Origin: Streptomyces sp. NRRL F-6131
GTDB taxonomy: Bacteria > Actinomycetota > Actinomycetes > Streptomycetales > Streptomycetaceae
Direction: 5' to 3'
Length of the DNA stretch: 64,000 nt
NCBI GenBank assembly: GCA_000719695.1
Contig: JOHN01000034.1
Span: 43,103 to 107,102 of the forward strand
Below, in pieces: positions 15,946-25,712 of this stretch (position 1 is the stretch's first letter; every line of letters starts with the position of its first letter). The translations under genes were made by a program, and so were the position numbers. The notes under the pieces were generated by a model, which worked only from the letters and a program-made list of their open reading frames with translations, did not search any database and was not told where the DNA came from.

Positions 15946-18246
15946 TCAGTCGCGCAGCAGCGCGGGCAGGCCGGCCGCGTCCGGCAGGTCGTCCGGACCG
16001 GACAGCACGGTCAGCCGCTGGGTCGCCCGGGTGAGCGCCACGTACAGCACCCGCAGGCCCGCCTCCGACTCGCCGGCGATCCCGGTCGGGTCGGCGACCA
16101 CGGTCGCGTCGTACTCCAGCCCCTTGGCCTCCAGACTGCCCAGCGTCACCACGCGCCCGCCCAGCCCCTCGGCCCAGCCGGCCGCCTCGGCCCGCCGGTC
16201 CATCGGCACCACCAGGGCCACCGTGCCGTCCACCTCGCCCAGCAGCCGCTCCAGCTCGGCCCGGGCGGCCGCGCCGAAGGCCCGGGGGGAGGGGTCGGTG
16301 ACGGCCGCGAAGCGCGGCTCCACGCCCACGTGCCGCACCGCGCTCGGCGACGGCGTGCCCGGCGCGGCCAGCGCCAGCACCTTGGCCGCCACCTCGGCGA
16401 TCTCGGCCGGGTTGCGGTAGTTCACGGTCAGCGTGAAACGGCGGCGCGGCTTGCCGGACAGCACCTCGTCCAGTGCCGCCTGCGCCTCCTGCGGGAACGG
16501 CCAGGAGGACTGCGCCGGGTCGCCGACGATGGTCCAGGTGGCCATCCGGGCCCGACGGCCGATCATCCGCCACTGCATCGGGGTGAGGTCCTGCGACTCG
16601 TCCACGATCACGTGGGCGTACTCGGTGCGCTCGACCGGCACCCTCTCCCGCTGCCGGACCGACCGGTCGGCGAAGGTGGTGACCTCCTCCAGGCCGGTCA
16701 GCAGGTCCATCGCGTCGACCTCCCGGTACTTCGGCCGGGCCGGTTCGCCGAGCAGCAGCTGCAACTCGTCCACCAGCGCCACGTCGTGCGCCGACAGGGC
16801 GCCCTCGCCGCGCTCCGACAGGTGCCGCCAGGACCCGGCCAGCACCTTCGCCTCGTCCGGCGTGACCGCGCGGCGGGCGATCCGGTTGGTGTGCCGGCTC
16901 TGCTTCAGCGTGCCGAGCACCCGGCGCGGGGTGATCACGGGCCACCAGGCGTCCAGGAAGTCCAGGAACGACGCCTCGTCCGAGACGTACTCGTCGAAGG
17001 ACTCCTTCTCCTCCTGGCGCCGCTCGCGGGCGTAGTGGTCGGCGGGCCTGGGCAGGTGGCGGACGGCCTCCTGCCAGAGCGCGTCCAGCAGCAGCCGGCG
17101 GGCGCGCGGGCGCAGCAGGTTGATCGGGGTGCCGCCGGAGCCGATGACGTTGCCGCGCACCGTCTTGAGACGGCCCGCGTCCAGCTTCAGCACCTCGCCG
17201 CGGGCGACCACCTTCAGCTCCTGCGGGGCGCCCAGCTCCAGCGCCGCCCGGGCGGCCCGGCGCAGCAGCTGGACCATCCGGGCCGAGCCCTTGATCCGGG
17301 CCGCCTCCGGGGTGTCGTAGGTGTCGGCCTCGATGCCGTCGACCAGGGAGCCCACCGCGCGGATGGCGACCTGGCCCTCCTCGCCGAGCGAGGGCAGCAC
17401 GCCCTCGGTGTAGGAGACCAGCAGCGGGGTCGGCGAGACCACCAGGATGCCCCCGGCGTACCGGCGGCGGTCCTGGTACAGCAGGAAGGCGGCGCGGTGC
17501 AGCGCGACGGCCGTCTTGCCGGTGCCGGGGCCGCCGGTGACCAGGGTGGCGCCGGCCGCGGCGGCGCGGATGACCTCGTCCTGCTCCTTCTGGATGGAGG
17601 AGACGATGTCGCGCATCGAGTGGCTGCGGGCGCGGCCGAGCGAGGCCATCAGCGCGCCGTCGCCGACCACCGGCAGCTCCTCGCCGTCCAGGGTGGGGGT
17701 GAGGTCGGGGCGGAGCAGGTCGTCCTCGACCCCGATCACCTTGCGGCCCTTGGAGCGGATCACCCGGCGCCGCAGGACCCGGCCGGGCTCCAGCGGGGTG
17801 GACCGGTAGAACGGCGCGGCGGCCGGGGCCCGCCAGTCGATCACCAGCGGGCCGTACTCGGCGTCCAGCACGCCGAGCCGGCCGATGTGCAGGGTCTCGG
17901 CGACCGTCGGGTCGGCGGGGTCGAGCGGGGTGCTGGAGGGAATGCCGTGCTCCTCCGGGGCGTCGGCCCGCTGGAGGTCGATGCGGCCGAACAGGAAGTC
18001 CTCGAACTCCTTGTTGAGCCGCTGGAGGTGCGCGCCGGCCCGGTACACCTGGGCGTCGCGCTCGGCGAGCGCACCGGGGGTGCCCACGTGCACCCGCTTG
18101 GCGGCGTCCTCGAGGATGTACTCGGCCTCGGCGAGCTTCTCCTCCAGTCGGTGGTAGACGGTGTCGAGGTGGCGCTGCTCACCGGCGATCTCGCGCGCGC
18201 GCACGGTCTCGTGGTCGGTGGCGGTGGTGTCCGTGTTGCTCTGCAT
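15946..18246 (-). CDS. helD: HelD-like RNA polymerase recycling ATPase (UvrD/Rep-type helicase fold)
   Basis: A 766-aa superfamily 1 ATPase. The N-terminal coiled coil (about 15-60, EQRHLDTVYHRLEEKLAEAE) and the following arm are typical of HelD proteins, which push stalled RNA polymerase off DNA. The Walker A motif is GGPGTGKTAVALHRAAFLLY (about 242), the Walker B region is IVDESQDLTPMQW, and the C-terminal motif VALTRATQRL is present. Actinobacterial HelR relatives protect against rifamycins. No rifamycin-associated element was recognised upstream, so general recycling is the safer call. It stands alone and is preceded by the tmRNA gene. Confidence 0.88.
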   Translation of the reverse strand: MQSNTDTTATDHETVRAREIAGEQRHLDTVYHRLEEKLAEAEYILEDAAKRVHVGTPGALAERDAQVYRAGAHLQRLNKEFEDFLFGRIDLQRADAPEEHGIPSSTPLDPADPTVAETLHIGRLGVLDAEYGPLVIDWRAPAAAPFYRSTPLEPGRVLRRRVIRSKGRKVIGVEDDLLRPDLTPTLDGEELPVVGDGALMASLGRARSHSMRDIVSSIQKEQDEVIRAAAAGATLVTGGPGTGKTAVALHRAAFLLYQDRRRYAGGILVVSPTPLLVSYTEGVLPSLGEEGQVAIRAVGSLVDGIEADTYDTPEAARIKGSARMVQLLRRAARAALELGAPQELKVVARGEVLKLDAGRLKTVRGNVIGSGGTPINLLRPRARRLLLDALWQEAVRHLPRPADHYARERRQEEKESFDEYVSDEASFLDFLDAWWPVITPRRVLGTLKQSRHTNRIARRAVTPDEAKVLAGSWRHLSERGEGALSAHDVALVDELQLLLGEPARPKYREVDAMDLLTGLEEVTTFADRSVRQRERVPVERTEYAHVIVDESQDLTPMQWRMIGRRARMATWTIVGDPAQSSWPFPQEAQAALDEVLSGKPRRRFTLTVNYRNPAEIAEVAAKVLALAAPGTPSPSAVRHVGVEPRFAAVTDPSPRAFGAAARAELERLLGEVDGTVALVVPMDRRAEAAGWAEGLGGRVVTLGSLEAKGLEYDATVVADPTGIAGESEAGLRVLYVALTRATQRLTVLSGPDDLPDAAGLPALLRD

Positions 18247-18324
18247 GGCCTCGGTGGTTGCGGCGGAATCCCGCTCCGGGATGCGAGCGGACGGACGATC
18301 CTACGCCCCGGCCGGGGTAAACGT

Positions 18325-18359
18325 GAAGGCCGCCCTCCGCAACGCGGTGGACGGCCTTC
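18325..18359 (-). terminator. tmRNA terminator
   Basis: GAAGGCCG/CGGCCTTC with additional internal pairing, starting 16 nt beyond the tmRNA 3' CCA on the minus strand. Confidence 0.7.
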
Positions 18360-18374
18360 ACTGTGAACATGGGG

Positions 18375-18756
18375 TGGTGGAGATGCCGGGAATCGAACCC
18401 GGGTCCAGTGGAGTGGATTCAGGACTTCTCCGAGCGCAGTCCGCTGTGATTTTCTCGGCCCTGGCGGTCACGCGGACAAGCCGCCAACAGGCCCAGCTGC
18501 TGTTTGATTTCCCATCCGCCCTCGCAGCCCGGGCGGACGGTTGAGTTCCCTAGATTATGCCAGGGTCCGGGTCGGGAACTCCCCGGTCTGACACCCAAGC
18601 GCTATCGGTGCTTATTAGGCAGCGAGAGCGAACTGCTGGGAATCGCGCTTAGAGTTGGCGATTATTTTTTTGCGACAGATGGTTAACGAGATCATTGCCG
18701 CGTTCCTCGGCTCGCTTCTCCTGTTTCGACGTCCCCTGTCGAAACCGATCATCCCC
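18375..18756 (-). ncRNA. ssrA: tmRNA (transfer-messenger RNA)
   Basis: A one-piece tmRNA of 382 nt. The 5' end GGGGATGATCGGTTTCGAC pairs with the 3' end CATCTCC followed by A and encoded CCA. The T arm is CCCGGGTTCGATTCCCGG. The tag reading frame (18618-18659) encodes ANSKRDSQQFALAA and ends in tandem TAA TAA codons. It rescues stalled ribosomes together with SmpB, encoded immediately upstream. An A-rich stretch (AAAAAAATAAT) precedes the resume codon, which is unusual base composition for this genome but normal for tmRNA. Confidence 0.97.
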
Positions 18757-18807
18757 ATGTTTTTTTGAGAAACAGCGCGGACGGCGACCGTCCGTGTTGC
18801 TGGCGCC

Positions 18808-18837
18808 ATACTACGCGAGGCGACCAGCGGGGGTCCA
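18808..18837 (-). promoter_or_regulatory. Probable ssrA promoter
   Basis: TAGTAT (-10, 18808-18813) and TGGACC (-35, 18832-18837) on the minus strand with an 18-nt spacer, placed between the smpB stop and the tmRNA. This would give a short 5' leader to be removed by processing. Confidence 0.5.
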
Positions 18838-18842
18838 GCCGA

Positions 18843-19319
18843 TTAACTCTGGCGCCGCCGGGCGGCCGCCACGGCGCGTGCGGTCTCGCGGGTGTCCTGC
18901 TTCTCGCGCAGGGTCTGCCGCTTGTCGTAGAGCTTCTTGCCGACCGCGAGCGCCAGTTCGAGCTTCACCCGGCCGTCCTTGAAGTACAGCGAGAGCGGGA
19001 CGAGGGTGTGGCCGGCGTCCCGGACCTTCGTCTCGATCTTGCGGATCTCCAGCTTGTGCAGCAGCAGCTTGCGCTTGCGCCGGGCCGCGTGGTTGGTCCA
19101 CGTCCCCTGGGTGTACTCGGGGATGAAGACGTTGTCGATCCACGCCTCGTGGTTCTGGATGTAGGCGTAGCCGTCGACCAGGTTGGCCCGCCCCTCCCGC
19201 AGTGACTTCACCTCGGTGCCGGTGAGCACGAGGCCGCACTCGTAGGTGTCGAGGATGGTGTACTCGTGTCGCGCCTTCTTGTTCTGCGCGATCAGCTTGT
19301 GTCCGGTTTCCTTTGCCAT
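18843..19319 (-). CDS. smpB: SsrA-binding protein SmpB
   Basis: 158 aa, the standard length. It binds the tRNA-like domain of tmRNA and delivers it to stalled ribosomes. Family signatures are [30 protein letters not shown] and [12 protein letters not shown], and the basic C-terminal tail [19 protein letters not shown] inserts into the mRNA channel. Only 86 nt separate it from ssrA on the same strand. Confidence 0.98.
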   Translation of the reverse strand: MAKETGHKLIAQNKKARHEYTILDTYECGLVLTGTEVKSLREGRANLVDGYAYIQNHEAWIDNVFIPEYTQGTWTNHAARRKRKLLLHKLEIRKIETKVRDAGHTLVPLSLYFKDGRVKLELALAVGKKLYDKRQTLREKQDTRETARAVAAARRRQS

Positions 19320-19363
19320 AGCGCGGTCATTCTCGCACCTCCGGCCCCGGTCGAGCAGCCCCT

Positions 19364-20524
19364 TTACGTCCGGCTGCCCAGACCGGCCAGGACCCGCAGG
19401 GCGAGCGCGGCGGCGTCCTCGGCGGCGTCGGCCGGGACGTCCGGGGCCAGCCCGGTGCCCTCCGGGGAGCGGGCGGCCGGGGTGAAGTAGCGGCCGACGG
19501 TGAGTTCCAGCACGGCGCCGTCGGCGAGTCGGCTGGGCTGCTGCACGGTGCCCTTGCCGAAGGTCCGGGAGCCGACCACCACGGCCCGGCCGCGGTCCTG
19601 GAGGGCGCCGGTGAGCAGTTCGGCGGCGCTCATGGTGCCGCCGTCGACCAGCACCACCAGCGGGGTGCGCTGGTCGCCGCCGGACGGGGCGGTCAGTTCG
19701 CGGGTGCCGCCGCGGTCCTGGTAGGAGCCGACCGGGCCGCCGTCCAGGAAGACCCCGGCGGCGCCGACGGCCTCCTCGACCAGCCCGCCGGAGTTGCCGC
19801 GCAGATCGAGCACCACCCCGGCGCGCGCGCCGCGCACGGCGGCGCGCACCTGTTCGGCCACGCCGGAGGTGAAGGCCCGGACGGCGATCCGCACGACACC
19901 GCCCGCCAGGTGCTCCACCGCCACCTGCTGGCTGTCCAGCAGCGCCCGGTGCAGCCGGACCTCGCGGACCTCGCCCTCGCCGCGCTGCACCTCCAGGACC
20001 ACCTCCGAGCCGGCCTGGCGCTCGGCGCCCTCGCGTCCGCGCAGCCGGGCCACCACCTCGGTGACGGGCAGCCGGTCGGCCGGGTCCGCGCCGATCCGCA
20101 GCAGCCGGTCGCCGACCGCGATCCCGGCGGCGGCCGCCGGTCCGGCGGGCTGCACCTGGGAGACGGTGGTGAGGCCGTCCTCGCCGCGGCCGACCGACAG
20201 GCCCACGCCCAGGTAGCGGCCGTCCAGGCCCTGGCTGAACTCGGCGTACTCCTGGGCGCTGTAGTAGGCGCCCCAGCGGTCCCCGGTCGCGCCGATCAGG
20301 TGCTCGGCCTGCTGCTGGGAGAGGTTCGCGCCGGCCGGGTCCTGGCCGGCCCCGAGGGGCGCGCCGACGCCCTGGGCGGCGGTCTGGGCGCGGTCCGCCG
20401 ACAGCGGGCGCGGGGCCGGACCGGACTCGCCCCAGGCGCCGGTGGCGGCACCGGCCAACAGGACCACCCCGAACACCAGGCTGAGGGTGGCCACCTGACG
20501 GGTCGCGCGGGGAGAGACGGACAT
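19364..20524 (-). CDS. S41 (CtpA-like) PDZ-domain protease
   Basis: A 386-aa exported or membrane-anchored C-terminal processing protease. Residues of about 8-30 are one hydrophobic segment ([20 protein letters not shown]). A PDZ domain spans about 95-190 ([20 protein letters not shown]). The catalytic domain has the nucleophile Ser in [16 protein letters not shown] (about 295) and the general-base Lys in [12 protein letters not shown] (about 323). It lies between ftsX and smpB on the same strand. The strong hairpin at 20586-20624 suggests transcription separate from ftsEX, with a possible functional link to cell-wall hydrolase control. Confidence 0.92.
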   Translation of the reverse strand: MSVSPRATRQVATLSLVFGVVLLAGAATGAWGESGPAPRPLSADRAQTAAQGVGAPLGAGQDPAGANLSQQQAEHLIGATGDRWGAYYSAQEYAEFSQGLDGRYLGVGLSVGRGEDGLTTVSQVQPAGPAAAAGIAVGDRLLRIGADPADRLPVTEVVARLRGREGAERQAGSEVVLEVQRGEGEVREVRLHRALLDSQQVAVEHLAGGVVRIAVRAFTSGVAEQVRAAVRGARAGVVLDLRGNSGGLVEEAVGAAGVFLDGGPVGSYQDRGGTRELTAPSGGDQRTPLVVLVDGGTMSAAELLTGALQDRGRAVVVGSRTFGKGTVQQPSRLADGAVLELTVGRYFTPAARSPEGTGLAPDVPADAAEDAAALALRVLAGLGSRT

Positions 20525-20585
20525 GGCACCGGAGTCTAGGCGCAGCCCGGAAGACGAGGAGGCGGAACGGACCGCGGCGAAACGC

Positions 20586-20624
20586 GGGCGGCCCCGGACG
20601 GCGCAGTGCCGTCCGGGGCCGCCC
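20586..20624 (-). terminator. Terminator between ftsX and the S41 protease gene
   Basis: A perfect 17-bp stem, GGGCGGCCCCGGACGGC, with its complement and a 5-nt loop, 22 nt after the ftsX stop. Confidence 0.75.
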
Positions 20625-20646
20625 GGTGTGAGGTCGGGGGAGGTCC

Positions 20647-21558
20647 CTAGACCTTCAGGTACTTGCGGAGGGTGAAGAAGGCCGCGATGCCGGCCATGCC
20701 CATACCCACCACGACCAGCAGCGGAATCACCGCGAGCACCGAGGAGAGGCCGATGAAGTGGATGAACTGCACCCGCTCGGCCAGCCAGTTCTGCACGAAG
20801 AAGTGCCCGCAGAGCAGCAGGCCGGAGGCCATCACCGCGCCGAGCAGCGCGGAGAACGCGGCCTCCGCGATGAACGGCATCTGCACGTAGAAGTTGGAGG
20901 CGCCGACCAGGCGCATGATGCCGGTCTCGCGCCGCCTGCTGAACGCCGACACCCGGACGGTGTTGACGATCAGCAGCAGGGCGACGAAGAGCATCAGCAC
21001 CATGATCACGAAGGCCGCCGTCTGGAGGCCGTTCAGCAGGCCGAACAGGTTCTCCAGGATCTTCCGCTGGTCCTCGACCGACTTGACGCCGGGCTTGCCG
21101 GCGAAGGCGCTCTGGATGACGTCGTACTTGGTCGGGTCCTTGAGCTTGACCCGCCAGGACTGCGGGATCGCGTCCGGGCCGAGGACGGAGATGAGCGGGT
21201 TGTCCGGGTTCATCTCCTTCCAGTGCTTGTACGCCTCGGTGGAGTTCTCGAAGGTCGAGGACTGGACCACCGAGTCCATCTTGTCCAGCTGGGTCTTGAT
21301 GTCGGCGATCTGCTGGTCGGTGGCCGCGCCCTTGTCGCACTGCGGGGAGTTCCGGGCATCGGCCTTGGTGCAGAAGTAGATGCTCACCTCGACCTTGTCG
21401 TACCAGTACCCCTTCATCGAGTTGACCTGGTCGCGGACCAGGAGGGAGGCACCGGCGAGGGCGAGGGAGAGCGCGACGCTGACGACGACCGCGATGGTCA
21501 TCGTCAGGTTGCGGCGGAGACCCACACCGATCTCCGACAGGACGAACTGGGCGCGCAT
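20647..21558 (-). CDS. ftsX: Cell division protein FtsX
   Basis: A 303-aa permease-like subunit of the FtsEX complex, which couples cytoplasmic ATP hydrolysis to activation of peptidoglycan hydrolases. Four transmembrane segments are visible: TM1 at about 22-42 ([20 protein letters not shown]), an extracellular domain of about 130 residues with a Cys pair ([16 protein letters not shown]), then three C-terminal helices. [20 protein letters not shown] is typical of the family. It lies 76 nt downstream of ftsE. Confidence 0.97.
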   Translation of the reverse strand: MRAQFVLSEIGVGLRRNLTMTIAVVVSVALSLALAGASLLVRDQVNSMKGYWYDKVEVSIYFCTKADARNSPQCDKGAATDQQIADIKTQLDKMDSVVQSSTFENSTEAYKHWKEMNPDNPLISVLGPDAIPQSWRVKLKDPTKYDVIQSAFAGKPGVKSVEDQRKILENLFGLLNGLQTAAFVIMVLMLFVALLLIVNTVRVSAFSRRRETGIMRLVGASNFYVQMPFIAEAAFSALLGAVMASGLLLCGHFFVQNWLAERVQFIHFIGLSSVLAVIPLLVVVGMGMAGIAAFFTLRKYLKV

Positions 21559-21634
21559 GCGTTCAACAACTCCAGGGTCGGTACTGCGGGTCGGACGAGG
21601 CGGGCGGACGGCCCACGGGTTCAGCGCCGAACGG

Positions 21635-22324
21635 TCAGTGCTGGTACCCGTAGACGCCGCGGGCCTGGTCGCGGACCAGCAGCCCCTTGTCGAGCTCGAT
21701 GACGCGCTTGCGCATCTGGTCGACGATGGCCTGGTCGTGGGTGGCCATCAGCACCGTGGTGCCGGTGCGGTTGATGCGGTCGAGCAGCTTCATGATGCCG
21801 ACCGAGTTCTGCGGGTCGAGGTTGCCCGTGGGCTCGTCCGCGATCAGCAGCATGGGGCGGTTGACGAACGCCCGGGCGATCGCGACGCGCTGCTGCTCAC
21901 CACCGGACAGCTCGCCCGGCATGCGGTCCTCCTTGCCGCCGAGGCCGACCAGGTCGAGCACCTCGGGCACCACCTTGGCGATGGCGCTCTTCGGCTTGCC
22001 GATGACCTCCAGGGCGAACGCGACGTTCTGCGCGACCGTCTTGTTCGGCAGCAGCCGGAAGTCCTGGAAGACGGTGCCCAGCTGGCGGCGCATGTGCGGC
22101 ACCTTCCAGTTGGACAGCTTGCCCAGGTCCTTGCCCAGCACGTGCACCTCGCCGGTGCTGGGACGCTCCTCGCGCAGGCACAGCCGCAGGAAGGTGGACT
22201 TCCCCGAGCCGGACGAGCCGACCAGGAAGACGAACTCACCCTTCTCGATCTCCAGCGAGACGTTGTCCAGGGCGGGACGGTTCTGCTTGGGATAGGTCTT
22301 GGAGACGTTGTCGAATCTGATCAC
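21635..22324 (-). CDS. ftsE: Cell division ATP-binding protein FtsE
   Basis: 229-aa ABC ATPase partner of FtsX. The Walker A motif is GSSGSGKST, the Q-loop region is [10 protein letters not shown], the signature is [14 protein letters not shown], the Walker B motif is [12 protein letters not shown], and the H-loop is MATHD. The start codon is the GTG at 22324 ([11 protein letters not shown] equivalent), with only a weak ribosome site. Confidence 0.97.
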   Translation of the reverse strand: MIRFDNVSKTYPKQNRPALDNVSLEIEKGEFVFLVGSSGSGKSTFLRLCLREERPSTGEVHVLGKDLGKLSNWKVPHMRRQLGTVFQDFRLLPNKTVAQNVAFALEVIGKPKSAIAKVVPEVLDLVGLGGKEDRMPGELSGGEQQRVAIARAFVNRPMLLIADEPTGNLDPQNSVGIMKLLDRINRTGTTVLMATHDQAIVDQMRKRVIELDKGLLVRDQARGVYGYQH

Positions 22325-22674
22325 GGCTGCATCACGGAGGCCATCCTAGGCGGCGCCAGTCCTCGGTCGCCCCGCCCCCCGGCATGCCCGGCCCGGGGCG
22401 GGCGAGGGGAGCGGAACGGCCGCTCCCGGCTTGGGACCATACGCGAATGCGCCGTCGGCCCGCAGGTTCGGGAGGCGACAGCGGCGGAAAGCTGGGGGAG
22501 AATGCCCGGTTATGCCCTGAAAATTAGGAGCCATCTCACAGCCCGGGGGCCGGAACGCCCGGAACCTGGCAGAGTGGAGGGTGCGGTCGTGCCCGACCGC
22601 TCCGCCGCACAGGGCACAAGAAGGAACCAAGGCCCGGTCCGGTGCGTTGGCAGTAGCAGCGAGGAGGAGATCGC
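22325..22674. other. Divergent intergenic region ftsE / small zinc-ribbon gene
   Basis: 350 bp without a gene. A GGGAGCGG/CCGCTCCC hairpin (22407-22427) is present. The promoters for both directions must lie here, but none is convincing by eye. Confidence 0.5.
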
Positions 22675-22869
22675 ATGACCTGCGACCATCTGGTGTGCGC
22701 CAACTGCAACGGCCGCGTCAGCGAGGGCCGCTGCCCCGCCTGCCGTGCCACCCGGGCCAGGCTGCAGGAGCAGCAGAGCCCGTTCGCCGCGCTCTCCCCC
22801 GCGATGCTGCTGGCCGTCCTGGCCGGGCTGCTCGCGGTGGCGCTGCTCGCGCGGCAGGCGCTGGCCTGA
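22675..22869 (+). CDS. Small zinc-ribbon membrane protein
   Basis: A 64-aa protein. The N-terminal half is a tight zinc ribbon (CDHLVCANCNGRV then CPACRATRARLQ), and the C-terminal half is one transmembrane helix (MLLAVLAGLLAVALLARQAL). The ribosome site GAGGAGGAGA is very strong. It has no assigned function that I can recall. Its position between ftsEX and prfB suggests a conserved core gene, and the topology suggests a cytoplasmic metal-binding head on the membrane. Confidence 0.8.
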   Translation: MTCDHLVCANCNGRVSEGRCPACRATRARLQEQQSPFAALSPAMLLAVLAGLLAVALLARQALA

Positions 22870-22912
22870 GGAACGCACCCCGACGAACGGACCCCTGACG
22901 ACGTCCGCACGG

Positions 22913-22948
22913 GAAGGGCCCCGACCGGGAATCCGGTCGGGGCCCTTC
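22913..22948. terminator. Bidirectional terminator
   Basis: A perfect 16-bp stem, GAAGGGCCCCGACCGG, with a GAAT loop between the small zinc-ribbon gene and the prfB stop. Confidence 0.8.
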
Positions 22949-22963
22949 GCCGTCGGGGGGCGA

Positions 22964-24076
<1,113 letters not shown>

Positions 24077-24180
24077 GCCCCCAGGGTAATGGTTCCCGGG
24101 GTGCACATGACGACCCCGGGGGCTCCCGGGCCCCGGACCGCGCCGTCGGAGGCCGCCCGGCGGGGGTTCGAGGACGGGCC

Positions 24181-25440
24181 CTACGGGGCCCGCGGGGCCG
24201 TGGAGACGGTGGCCGGGCGCGGGGCCGGACCGGCGTCCGGGGCGGTCGCGGCGAACGCCGTCCAGGCCGCCGCCGCGCCGGCCAGCAGCAGGATCGTGGC
24301 GAGCAGCACGGCCAGCATCCGGCGCCGGCGCAGCAGCGCCTGGCGGTCCCGGCGGTGGGTCGCGCCCGGGGCGGTCCGCTGGGCCCGCGACTCGGCCGCG
24401 TACGAGGCGAGCTCCTGCGCGGAGGGGCGGCGCAGGCTGGTGTGGGTGTCCCGGGTGGAGTCCGGGGCGGTGCCGGGCACCAGCGGGACGGCCGGGCCGC
24501 GGCGGCGCTTGTGGGCGCCCGGGGCGGCGTCCACCTCGGCGTAGACCGCCTCGCCCGGGGTCAGCGCCTCCTCGGCCGGTGCCCGGCCCTGTTGCGGGAC
24601 GGCCAGCACCGGCAGCCCGGCCAGGGCGGGCAGCTGCTCGCGGAGCCGGGAGGCCAGCTCGGCGGCGCGCAGCCGGGAGGCCGGGGCCTTGGCCAGGCAC
24701 TCGGCGATGATCCGCCACAGGCCGTCGGGCAGGCCGGGGATCGGCGGCACCTGCTCGGTGACGTGCCGGCGCAGCACCGCGCCGGTGTGGCCGCCGCCGA
24801 ACGGGGTGAAGCCGGCCAGCAGCTCGTACAGCACGGTGGCGAGGGCGTAGATGTCGACGGCGGCGCGCGGCTCCAGGCCCTCGATGATCTCGGGGGCGAG
24901 GTAGTCGGGGGTGCCGATGATCCGGGTCGCGCGGGTGCGGCGCGGGGCGTCGACCAGCCGGGCCACGCCGAAGTCGGTCAGCTTGGCCCGCGGGGCGCCG
25001 CCGGGGCCGGGGGCGGCGGCGAGGTCGAGCAGGACGTTCTCCGGCTTGACGTCGCGGTGCACGATGCCGGCCGCGTGCGCGGCGGCCAGGCCGTCGGCGA
25101 CGTCCGCGATGATCGAGGCGGCGGTCTGCGGGGGCAGCGCGCCGTCGCGCTCCAGCCGGGAGCGCAGGTCGGTGCCCTGGACCAGTTCCATCACCAGGGC
25201 GAGGTCGCTGCCGTCCACGACCATGTCGCGCACGCCGACCACCCGGGGGTGGTCGAGGCTGGTCAGCGCGGCGCGTTCCTGGACGAACCGCCCGACCAGC
25301 ACCTGGTCGGCGGCCAGGTCCTCGCGGAGCAGCTTGACCGCGACCGGACCGTCCGGGCCCTCGCCGAGCCAGACCGTCCCGGCCGAGCCCCGGCCGATCA
25401 CCTGGTGGACGGTGTAGCGGCTGCCGATCTTGCGTGCCAA
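24181..25440 (-). CDS. Membrane-anchored Ser/Thr protein kinase (PkaB-like)
   Basis: A 419-aa Hanks-type kinase. The kinase domain covers about 8-265, with glycine loop [16 protein letters not shown] lysine, [18 protein letters not shown] and [12 protein letters not shown] linker and a single transmembrane helix (about 375-400, [19 protein letters not shown]) follow. No PASTA domain is present. The start is taken as the TTG at 25440 ([13 protein letters not shown]), because GGAG lies 6 nt upstream and homology begins there. Gene order next to prfB matches S. coelicolor pkaB as I remember it. Confidence 0.9.
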   Translation of the reverse strand: MARKIGSRYTVHQVIGRGSAGTVWLGEGPDGPVAVKLLREDLAADQVLVGRFVQERAALTSLDHPRVVGVRDMVVDGSDLALVMELVQGTDLRSRLERDGALPPQTAASIIADVADGLAAAHAAGIVHRDVKPENVLLDLAAAPGPGGAPRAKLTDFGVARLVDAPRRTRATRIIGTPDYLAPEIIEGLEPRAAVDIYALATVLYELLAGFTPFGGGHTGAVLRRHVTEQVPPIPGLPDGLWRIIAECLAKAPASRLRAAELASRLREQLPALAGLPVLAVPQQGRAPAEEALTPGEAVYAEVDAAPGAHKRRRGPAVPLVPGTAPDSTRDTHTSLRRPSAQELASYAAESRAQRTAPGATHRRDRQALLRRRRMLAVLLATILLLAGAAAAWTAFAATAPDAGPAPRPATVSTAPRAP

Positions 25441-25712
25441 TGCTGCTCCGTGGGCGGCGGGAGCGCTCCGGGAGGGTCCGGTGCACTCGGTGGGGCGGGA
25501 CAACAGCGACCAACCTACGCGCCCGGACCCCCTCGGCGGGCCGCCCGAGGGGGCTCGGCGGGCGGGAAACGGCAAGAATTCCCGGAAAGTGTCGACAAAG
25601 CGTCAATTCCGCCGTCCGGCGCCCGGGATCGGCGCCGGGACCCGTCCCGGCACCGTCGCCCGACTGTCGCCCGCGTCACACCGCCCGGGTCCCCGACCGC
25701 GTGGAGCCCCCG

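Noticed and set aside
15946..18246. Rifamycin-inducible HelR
   Set aside because: No rifamycin-associated element was recognised upstream, so the general HelD call is safer.
18664..18672. AT-rich run as a sign of foreign DNA
   Set aside because: It is the normal A-rich segment just before the tmRNA resume codon.
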